NCBI RefSeq assembly: GCF_002760435.1
Contig: NZ_AUUU01000027.1
Coordinates: 1-64,000 of the forward strand
Length of the DNA stretch: 64,000 bases
Source: Clostridium sp. LS
Lineage (GTDB): Bacteria > Bacillota > Clostridia > Clostridiales > Clostridiaceae
Reading direction: 5' to 3'
Shown: positions 57,632 through 64,000 of the stretch, in pieces
How the letters are laid out: every line of letters begins with the position of its first letter
Position numbering within the stretch: the stretch's first letter is position 1
Translations under genes and position numbers: made by a program
Notes under the pieces: model-generated
The model's input: the letters and a program-made list of their open reading frames with translations, nothing else
Databases searched by the model: none
What the model was told of the DNA's origin: nothing

Positions 57632-59312
57632 AGATTTTTCTCCTGGAAAAAAAGATAGAATAAAGATTGCAAGAAGTATATTTGAAGGAATAATTGTAAT
57701 TACAGTGCTTACACTTATTATAAAAACTTTATTTACGTTTTCAGTGTATAAACCATATAGTTCAAGCGCGATTTCAAAAGAATCTAATGATGTTAAAAAT
57801 GGGTTTATTGCAGTATCATATTTTGGTGTAGATAGAACTGGAGACGAAACCTTAATAAGTACTGAGGCATTAGAAAAACAAATAAAGGCACTAAAAGATA
57901 ATGGGTATGTAACAATAACCCAACAAGATATATTAGATTATTATAAAAATGGAAAAAAATTACCAGACAAAGCTTTGTTTCTATTATTTGAAGACGGAAG
58001 AAGAGATACTGCGATATTCTCACAAAAAATACTAGAACAATATAACTATAAAGCCACTATGCTGACCTATGCTGATAAGTTTGAAAAAAATGATCCGAAG
58101 TTTTTAATGCCTAAGGATTTATTAAACTTAAAAGACAGTTCTTTTTGGGAATTGGGGACTAACGGATATAGATTAGAGTATATAAATGTTTTTGATAGAT
58201 ACTCCAATTTTTTAGGAAGACTTGATTCCGTTGAATTTTCCAAGGCAGCACCTACAATTAAAAGAGATTATAATCACTACCTTATGGATTACATTAGAGA
58301 TGAAAATGGTATTCCAATAGAAACTCGTGAAGAGATGAATAAACGTATTAATTCTGATTATGAAGCATTAACAAAAATATATAATAATGAGCTAGGGTAT
58401 GTACCTCAGTTATATGTTTTGATGCATTCAAATACAGGAAAGTTTGGAACTAATGATAAAGTTAGTGAAGTAAATGGCAAATGGATTAAGGACTTATTTT
58501 CCATAAACTTTAATAGAGAAGGCTATTCATTGAATTTACCGAATAGTTCGATTTATGATTTAACTAGAATCCAGCCACAAGCCTATTGGAGTACAAACCA
58601 TTTGCTAATGAGAACTTGGGATGATACTAAAAAAGATACTCAGTTTGTTATAGGAGATGCGGACAAGGCTAGAGATTTTCAACAAATTCGTGGACAAGCC
58701 GAGTTCGTAGATGATAAAATTATATTAACTTCATTACCAAAAGATAAAGGACTTATTAAGCTGGCTAATAGTAAACCTGTTAAAGATGTAAAAATATCAA
58801 CAATGCTTAATGGTAATATTATAGGTTCTCAATCCATATACTTAAGATCTAATGAGGATACAAGTAATAGCATATGTATTCAACTTGTTAACAATGTTGT
58901 TAATGTTATTGAAAATTCAAATGGAACTAAAACTAACCTATACTCTTTAGCTTTAGGTGATAAGAATAAAGAAGAATATGATATCAAGGAATCAGGCAGT
59001 AAAAAAGTTGATATAACATTAATTGATAACAAATTGACTTTAACTATTGATGATAAAAAAATAGTAGAGGATTTAAAAGTTAGCAATGAAAATAAAGGGG
59101 ATATCTTCTTGGAATCTGCATGGGGAAATTATGGATATAGCCAAAGAAATATTGCAGATGATGTATATGATGGAATATTTAAAAATTTTAAAGTAACTAG
59201 CATAAATAATGAGGTTTTATATGATTCTTCTTTGAAAGGATTGGAAGCCATCAAGTATAATGTTAAGAATTCATTTAATAAACTCGTGAATTGGTTTATT
59301 AAAAATCTATAG
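57621..59312 (+). CDS. Exported deacetylase-like protein with C-terminal lectin-like domain
   Basis: A 563-residue protein with one N-terminal membrane segment (22-42). Residues 60-350 resemble the NodB/PgaB fold (VSYFGVDRTGDE; ALFLLFEDGRRD) with FEDG in place of FDDG, so catalysis is doubtful. Residues about 365-545 look like a beta-sandwich of the concanavalin/LamG type (DVKISTMLNGN..., KVDITLIDNKLTLTID). It overlaps the synthase gene by 11 bp, so the two are coupled. A role in binding or modifying the exported polymer is inferred. Confidence 0.72.
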   Translation: MKNKDFSPGKKDRIKIARSIFEGIIVITVLTLIIKTLFTFSVYKPYSSSAISKESNDVKNGFIAVSYFGVDRTGDETLISTEALEKQIKALKDNGYVTITQQDILDYYKNGKKLPDKALFLLFEDGRRDTAIFSQKILEQYNYKATMLTYADKFEKNDPKFLMPKDLLNLKDSSFWELGTNGYRLEYINVFDRYSNFLGRLDSVEFSKAAPTIKRDYNHYLMDYIRDENGIPIETREEMNKRINSDYEALTKIYNNELGYVPQLYVLMHSNTGKFGTNDKVSEVNGKWIKDLFSINFNREGYSLNLPNSSIYDLTRIQPQAYWSTNHLLMRTWDDTKKDTQFVIGDADKARDFQQIRGQAEFVDDKIILTSLPKDKGLIKLANSKPVKDVKISTMLNGNIIGSQSIYLRSNEDTSNSICIQLVNNVVNVIENSNGTKTNLYSLALGDKNKEEYDIKESGSKKVDITLIDNKLTLTIDDKKIVEDLKVSNENKGDIFLESAWGNYGYSQRNIADDVYDGIFKNFKVTSINNEVLYDSSLKGLEAIKYNVKNSFNKLVNWFIKNL

Positions 59313-59328
59313 ATTATTAAGGTGATTA

Positions 59329-60366
59329 ATGAGTGCTATCATGAGAAAGAGATTTATTTTTATTAAAATATTAGTACTATTAATATTTATAATTTCAATT
59401 TTATATATAAATGTTAGTAGAAAAGAAATTAGGGTTGATAGTAAGGAGTCAAAAGTATTTGATGAGAATGTAAATAGTTTATCGGCATGGGCTGCATACT
59501 GGGATTTAAATTTGGACAATGAGATTGAAGTTTTAAATAGTAATTTAAAGAATGTTTCGTATTTTGCAGCTGATTTTGATTCTAATAGCAATTTAGTAGT
59601 ACCTGAGCAATTAATTAGTTATTATAATAAAACAAAGAGTAATGATTATAATAAATATATTACTATTGTAAATGATAAGGAAATTAGTAATGGGAACTAT
59701 TCACAAAAAGATGTGACTTTATTAAAAGATTTATTAAGTACTCCAGACTCAAGAAGCAGTCATATTGAAAAAATTATAGATTTAGCAGTTAAATATGATT
59801 TTGATGGCATAGAAATTGATTATGAAAAAATAAAAAAAGATATGCCTCTCTGGAGTGACTATATAATGTTTATAAATGAGCTATATCAAAAATCTGAAGA
59901 CAAAGGTCTAAAATTGAGGGTTGTATTAGAACCAGATATACCTTCTGATAAATTAAACTTTCCAGATGGGCCAACATATGTGATAATGTGCTATAATTTG
60001 CACGGAGATTTTAGTGGTCCAGGAGGAAAGGCGAGTCCAGAATTTATAAGAAGCTTAATAGAAAAGATGAGCAGAATACCAGGTAAGAAGGAGTTTGCAA
60101 TTGCAACTGGCGGGTTCAGTTGGGAATCTAATGGAAAAGTAAATTCTATTACAGAGGCTCAAGCTGTTAAGTTACTAAAAGAATCTAATGAGGAAGTAAA
60201 ACGTGATGGGGAAAGTCAATGTTTATTTTTTAGTTATAAGGATAAAAATAATATAAACCATGAGGTCTGGTATGCTGATAAAATTACGTTAAAATCTTGG
60301 ATGAATGTTATAAGAGAGAAGGGCTATGATGTCAGTATCTGGAGGTTAGGTGGTAATTATTTTTAG
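59329..60366 (+). CDS. Exported GH18-like glycoside hydrolase
   Basis: A 345-residue protein with an N-terminal membrane anchor (6-25). Its TIM barrel carries the GH18 signature YDFDGIEIDYE (DxxDxDxE-like), whose final Glu is the catalytic acid. Later barrel strands are LRVVLEPD, YVIMCYNLHG and FAIATGGFSW. Such enzymes cut beta-1,4-GlcNAc chains. As last gene of the operon it may trim or release the polymer. It starts 16 bp after the previous stop. Confidence 0.82.
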   Translation: MSAIMRKRFIFIKILVLLIFIISILYINVSRKEIRVDSKESKVFDENVNSLSAWAAYWDLNLDNEIEVLNSNLKNVSYFAADFDSNSNLVVPEQLISYYNKTKSNDYNKYITIVNDKEISNGNYSQKDVTLLKDLLSTPDSRSSHIEKIIDLAVKYDFDGIEIDYEKIKKDMPLWSDYIMFINELYQKSEDKGLKLRVVLEPDIPSDKLNFPDGPTYVIMCYNLHGDFSGPGGKASPEFIRSLIEKMSRIPGKKEFAIATGGFSWESNGKVNSITEAQAVKLLKESNEEVKRDGESQCLFFSYKDKNNINHEVWYADKITLKSWMNVIREKGYDVSIWRLGGNYF

Positions 60367-60538
60367 CAAAGGAATCCGAATGTGAACCATAATATTTGCA
60401 GCTATGTGGTTACTAATAATATCCACAATAATAGATATTATGAATTTAAAAGAATTTATAAGTTGGCATTAACACATTTAGAGAAAAAGTTAATATAATA
60501 ATTTCAGGATTATAATATTAGCAGGAGTATGAGATAAA

Positions 60539-60736
60539 ATGCCAACTAAAAGCAAAAATAATGCAGTCAAAAAACCTACTACTGTAGTGCCGATAAAGCG
60601 AATTAAAAAAAAGAAAGAAACTATATTAATTGAAGTTGCAAAAGATCAGGTCATAGGCGAATTTATTAATGGATTTGAGGTAATAAAGCCAATTAAAAGA
60701 TATGGTAAATACTATGTACAAGCTAAAAATAAGTAA
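60539..60736 (+). CDS. Small basic protein of unknown function
   Basis: A 65-residue, Lys-rich protein (about 17 Lys) with no membrane segment. The N-terminal third is KKPTTVVPIKRIKKKKE, and the C-terminal part (ILIEVAKDQVIGEFINGFEVIKPIKRYGKYYVQ) could form a small beta structure. An AGGAG site lies 11 bases upstream. It is followed by hairpins at 60735-60767 and 60798-60840. No family was recognised. Confidence 0.6.
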   Translation: MPTKSKNNAVKKPTTVVPIKRIKKKKETILIEVAKDQVIGEFINGFEVIKPIKRYGKYYVQAKNK

Positions 60737-60767
60737 TCTTTAATGAGTGAAAAGCTCATATTAAAGA
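60735..60767 (+). terminator. Hairpin after the small basic protein gene
   Basis: ATCTTTAATGAG pairs with CTCATATTAAAGAT around a 7-base loop, with no T-run. A second hairpin, ATGCAATATATG / CATATGTTGCAT, follows at about 60798-60840. Confidence 0.5.
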
Positions 60768-60942
60768 TGCACTTTCTACATTATAATATACAATTAATGC
60801 AATATATGGATAGTAATCAAATTAATTCATATGTTGCATTTCTTAATTTAAATAATGAATTTTAAATAATAAATTATCATATACTTGACGATTTAGAATT
60901 AATGGTATAAGCTTTATCTTGTGAAAGATAATTTTATAATTG

Positions 60943-61040
60943 AATAACTAGGGGAGCTAATATTTTGGCTGAGATTGGAAAGATTGATTTCCTAGACTCT
61001 TATAACCTGATTTGGTTAATACCAACGTAGGGAAGTATAT
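60943..61040 (+). promoter_or_regulatory. TPP riboswitch (thi box)
   Basis: The conserved elements appear in order: AGGGGAGCT, GGCTGAGA, ACCTGATTTGG, TTAATACCAACGTAGGGA. This is the thiamine pyrophosphate aptamer. It lies before thiW-thiD-thiC and should shut the genes off when TPP is plentiful. A possible promoter (TTGACG at 60885, TATAAG at 60906) precedes it, with short 15-bp spacing. Confidence 0.96.
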
Positions 61041-61068
61041 TAATATTTTTTTGTGCATATAATTATTG

Positions 61069-61097
61069 ATGTATCCCTTTTGGATACATTTTTTTTT
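61069..61097 (+). terminator. Expression-platform terminator of the TPP riboswitch
   Basis: TGTATCC pairs with GGATACA and is followed by a run of nine T. It lies between the aptamer and thiW, so TPP binding would favour termination. Confidence 0.92.
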
Positions 61098-61175
61098 GCT
61101 TAAAAATATTTAACTCTTTAAAGTTAATCAATTTAATTTCACAAAATTTTATTTAATTTTTAAGGAGGGTTTTTA

Positions 61176-61715
61176 ATGAAAGAAAAAAGTAAAGCACAAA
61201 AAATTGCATTGAGTGGTGTGTTAATTGGTATTTCAGTAATCTTTGGAACTTTTTCTATACCAATTTTAGGTGCTAAAATTTCACCAATACAACACTTTGT
61301 AAATGTAGTAGGGGCCATAACCTTAGGTCCAGTTTATGCAGTTTTAAACGCATTTATTGCATCACTTATTAGAAATATGATGGGAACTGGTACTTTACTG
61401 GCTTTTCCGGGAAGTATGGTAGGTGCATTACTTGCAGGAATTCTTTACAAGAAATTTAAGAAACCAAGCATAGCTGTAATTGGAGAATTAATTGGAACAG
61501 GAATATTAGGAGCATTACTAGCATATCCCGTAGCAGTAATACTTTTAGGTAAAAAAGCAGCGATTTTTGCATATGTGATTCCATTTATATCAAGCTGCAG
61601 CGTGGGAGCTGTTATAGCATATTTCTTTGTAAAAGTTCCAATAATAAGAAAAATACTAGTAGATAATGAAGTATCGACATATGAGAATGATTTAAAAAAT
61701 ACACATAAAGTTTAG
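61176..61715 (+). CDS. thiW: ECF-transporter S component ThiW
   Basis: A 179-residue membrane protein with about six helices, the substrate-binding subunit of an energy-coupling-factor importer. It matches ThiW in length and sequence (SPIQHFVNVVGAITLGPVYAVLNAF; FPGSMVGALLAG). ThiW is thought to take up a thiamine precursor, probably hydroxyethylthiazole. The energising EcfA/EcfT subunits are not in the window. It lies behind the TPP riboswitch. Confidence 0.9.
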   Translation: MKEKSKAQKIALSGVLIGISVIFGTFSIPILGAKISPIQHFVNVVGAITLGPVYAVLNAFIASLIRNMMGTGTLLAFPGSMVGALLAGILYKKFKKPSIAVIGELIGTGILGALLAYPVAVILLGKKAAIFAYVIPFISSCSVGAVIAYFFVKVPIIRKILVDNEVSTYENDLKNTHKV

Positions 61716-61767
61716 AAAGAAATATATAAAAATAATTTAACTGTAGAATAAGAAGAAAGGTGATTTT

Positions 61768-62571
61768 ATGTTTAGAGCATTAACTATTGCAGGGTCTGAT
61801 TCATGTGGAGGAGCTGGGATTCAAGCTGATTTAAAAGCTTTTTCAGCCAATGGTGTTTATGGTATGAGCGTGATTACCGCTGTAACTGCACAAAATACAA
61901 TGGGTGTGTTTGGAATTCAGGATATAGATCCAGAGATGATTGAAGCACAAATAAATGTAATTTTTGAGGATATAAGAGTAGATGCAATTAAAATAGGAAT
62001 GGTTTCTAAAATTGAATCTATCAAAGCTATAGCAAAATCCTTAAGAAAAGTTGAAGATTTACCAGTAATTGTTTTAGATCCTGTAATGATCTCTAAAAGT
62101 GGATTCAATTTACTATCTAGAGATGCAAAGGATACTTTAGTTAAAGAATTATTTCCATTAGCAACATTAATCACTCCAAATTTGCCAGAAGCAGAAGAAA
62201 TTTTAGGTATTAAAATAGAAACCTTAGAAGACATGAAAGAAGCGGCTTTAAAGTTAAAAGAACTAGGACCAAAAGCTGTTTTAGTAAAAGGCGGACATCT
62301 AGAAGGTGAAGCAACGGATTTATTATTTGATGGAAAAGAATTTGTAATTTTAGAGCAAGAAAGGATTAATACTAAGCATACTCATGGAACTGGATGTACT
62401 TTATCATCTACTATAGCTGCAAACCTAGCTAAAAATATGACTATTGAAGAAGCAGTGAGAAGTGGGAAAAAGTATATAACCTGTGCTATTGAACATGGAT
62501 TTGAGCTTGGAAAAGGTGTAGGACCAACTAATCATTTTTATGAGCTTTATAAGAAAGCGAAATTCAGTTAA
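61768..62571 (+). CDS. thiD: Hydroxymethylpyrimidine (phosphate) kinase
   Basis: A 267-residue ribokinase-fold enzyme that makes HMP pyrophosphate. TIAGSDSCGGAGIQADLK (6-23) binds HMP; DPVMISKSG and HTHGTGCTLSS (about 206-216) form the nucleotide and anion sites. It supplies the pyrimidine half of thiamine from ThiC product. It is co-transcribed with thiW and thiC. Confidence 0.95.
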   Translation: MFRALTIAGSDSCGGAGIQADLKAFSANGVYGMSVITAVTAQNTMGVFGIQDIDPEMIEAQINVIFEDIRVDAIKIGMVSKIESIKAIAKSLRKVEDLPVIVLDPVMISKSGFNLLSRDAKDTLVKELFPLATLITPNLPEAEEILGIKIETLEDMKEAALKLKELGPKAVLVKGGHLEGEATDLLFDGKEFVILEQERINTKHTHGTGCTLSSTIAANLAKNMTIEEAVRSGKKYITCAIEHGFELGKGVGPTNHFYELYKKAKFS

Positions 62572-62606
62572 CAGTTTAGGAGAAAATCCTTGCGGGATTT
62601 TTAAAA
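62562..62606. repeat. Heptamer repeat and hairpin between thiD and thiC
   Basis: AATTCAGTTAACAGTTTAGG overlaps the thiD stop codon, and AAAATCC/GGGATTTT forms a small hairpin after it. The arrangement resembles the start of the 187-bp element in the arginine operon. Confidence 0.6.
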
Positions 62607-62677
62607 TTATAATATCAGAAAAGTTTGTAATTATCAAAGTGTATTAAATAAGAGTGCGATAAAGGAGATAGAGGAAA

Positions 62678-63988
62678 ATGAATTATAAAACACAAATGGA
62701 AGCAGCTAAAAAAGGTATAGTTACTAAAGAGATGAAAATAGTAGCTGAAAAAGAGAGAATTTCAGAAGAAAAGTTAATGAAGCTTGTAGCAGAAGGTAAA
62801 GTTGCTATTCCAGCTAATATTAATCATAAATCACTTAGTCCAGAGGGGATTGGCGATGGATTAAGAACAAAGATAAATGTAAACTTAGGTATTTCAGGAG
62901 ATTCGGTTGACTATTGCAGAGAAATGGAAAAAGTAAAAATGGCAATAGATTTTGGTGCTGAGGCTATAATGGATTTAAGTAACTATGGAAAGACTCAAGA
63001 ATTCAGAGAAAAGCTTATTGATTATTCTCCAGCTATGATAGGTACAGTTCCAATGTATGATGCTATTGGATATCTTGAAAAAGATCTTTTAGATATAAAA
63101 GCTAAGGATTTTCTCGATGTAGTTTTGGCTCATGCTAAAGCAGGAGTTGATTTTGTTACTATTCACGCTGGAATTAATAAAAGAACTGTTGCATTATTTA
63201 AGGAAGATAAGAGAAGATTAAATATAGTATCTAGAGGAGGATCTCTATTATTTGCTTGGATGGAAATGACAGGCAATGAAAATCCATTTTATGAATATTA
63301 TGATGAATTGCTTGAAATTCTTAGAGAATATGATGTAACAATTAGTCTTGGAGATGCAATGAGACCAGGTTGTTTAGATGATTCAACTGATGCAGGTCAA
63401 ATTACTGAACTTATTGAATTGGGTCTATTAACAAAGAGAGCTTGGGCTAAAGATGTTCAAGTTATGATTGAAGGACCAGGACATATGGCTATGAACGAAA
63501 TTGCAGCTAATATGCAAATTGAAAAAAGATTATGCCATGGTGCACCATTCTATGTACTTGGACCTCTTGTAACTGATATTGCGCCAGGATATGATCACAT
63601 AACTTCAGCTATCGGTGGAGCTATTGCAGCTACTCATGGAGCAAACTTCCTTTGCTATGTAACACCAGCTGAACATTTAAGATTACCTGATTTATCAGAT
63701 GTTAGAGAGGGAATTATTGCATCAAAGATTGCAGCTCATGCAGCAGACATAGCTAATGGACTTCCAGGTGCAAGAGATAGAGATAATGCAATGGCAGATG
63801 CTCGTCAAAAACTTGATTGGGAAGAGATGTTCAAGATTGCTATAGATGGAAAAAAGGCAAGAGAATATTTTGAAAGTGTGCCGCCAGAAGATATGCATAG
63901 CTGTTCAATGTGTGGAAAAATGTGTGCAGTAAGAACAACAAACAGAATTCTAAATGGCGACAAAGTAGAACTTTTTGATCAAAAATAA
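62678..63988 (+). CDS. thiC: Phosphomethylpyrimidine synthase (ThiC)
   Basis: A 436-residue radical-SAM enzyme that converts aminoimidazole ribotide to HMP phosphate. Conserved segments include [21 protein letters not shown] and the C-terminal cluster motif CSMCGKMC. The cysteines read CX2CX3C, one residue shorter than the CX2CX4C of many bacteria, a spacing I believe is usual in clostridia. It lacks the N-terminal extension of the proteobacterial enzyme. It has an AAAGGAG site and ends 12 bp before the window edge. Confidence 0.95.
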   Translation: MNYKTQMEAAKKGIVTKEMKIVAEKERISEEKLMKLVAEGKVAIPANINHKSLSPEGIGDGLRTKINVNLGISGDSVDYCREMEKVKMAIDFGAEAIMDLSNYGKTQEFREKLIDYSPAMIGTVPMYDAIGYLEKDLLDIKAKDFLDVVLAHAKAGVDFVTIHAGINKRTVALFKEDKRRLNIVSRGGSLLFAWMEMTGNENPFYEYYDELLEILREYDVTISLGDAMRPGCLDDSTDAGQITELIELGLLTKRAWAKDVQVMIEGPGHMAMNEIAANMQIEKRLCHGAPFYVLGPLVTDIAPGYDHITSAIGGAIAATHGANFLCYVTPAEHLRLPDLSDVREGIIASKIAAHAADIANGLPGARDRDNAMADARQKLDWEEMFKIAIDGKKAREYFESVPPEDMHSCSMCGKMCAVRTTNRILNGDKVELFDQK

Positions 63989-64000
63989 GATTTGTGCAAA

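Overview
The window is low-GC, gene-dense DNA typical of a saccharolytic, anaerobic Clostridium of cluster I. The gene content resembles the C. beijerinckii / C. saccharobutylicum group: class III fructose bisphosphatase, lactose-type PTS with a sigma-54 activator, a GlpP-controlled glycerol locus, 4Fe-4S serine dehydratase, and an ECF-type ThiW. That species placement is inferred from gene content, not from a marker gene. No rRNA, tRNA, CRISPR array, intact insertion sequence or prophage was seen.

Layout. 1-3.7 kb: a GntR/UTRA regulator preceded by 20-bp tandem repeats, then fbp and a CYTH-domain protein on the minus strand. 3.9-10.9 kb: a LevR-type sigma-54 activator and, behind a good -24/-12 promoter, a PTS operon (IIB, IIA, BadF-type sugar kinase, MupG/DUF871 6-phosphomuramidase, IIC). 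This looks like uptake and cleavage of an amino-sugar disaccharide, possibly a cell-wall fragment. 11.1-12.8 kb: a BglG/GlcT-type antiterminator convergent with a stand-alone IIA-Glc gene whose leader carries a RAT-like site overlapping a terminator. 12.9-19.6 kb: a nucleoid-associated protein, a 51-bp tandem repeat, cyclopropane fatty acid synthase, an amino acid permease, and a divergent GntR regulator / GH1 6-phospho-beta-glucosidase pair. 19.7-23.3 kb: a ~238-bp near-palindrome, a flavoprotein, a short UvrC/Cho-like nuclease, a small membrane protein with an XRE regulator, and signal peptidase I.

23.3-32.6 kb is a minus-strand arginine operon (argG-argH-argC-[four-helix-bundle gene]-argJ-argB-argD-argF) behind a promoter with two ARG-box-like palindromes 21 bp apart. 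Its gene junctions carry heptanucleotide repeats (AGTTAAC-like). Inverted copies of these bracket the four-helix-bundle gene, suggesting an inserted cassette. 32.7-35.8 kb: a DUF421/DUF4363 pair and a uridine-kinase-like protein. 36-42.9 kb: glycerol catabolism (glpF, glpP, glpK, a GlpA-like dehydrogenase, a partner oxidoreductase, DUF1667). glpF and glpK each have the same ~150-nt predicted three-way-junction leader. 43-45 kb: serine dehydratase and a small monooxygenase-fold protein.

45.1-52.7 kb is a flavin-based membrane redox module: a two-component system, ApbE flavinyltransferase, a NapH-like 4Fe-4S membrane protein with three FMN-binding domains, and a paralogue with one such domain. 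The two redox transcription units share a four-half-site operator with identical spacing. The remnant of an S66 peptidase gene lies between them. 52.8-60.4 kb is a putative exopolysaccharide operon: a triple NodB-domain deacetylase, a PilZ/hyaluronan-synthase-like glycosyltransferase, a deacetylase-like protein with a C-terminal beta domain, and a GH18-like hydrolase. The window ends with a TPP riboswitch followed by thiW, thiD and thiC.
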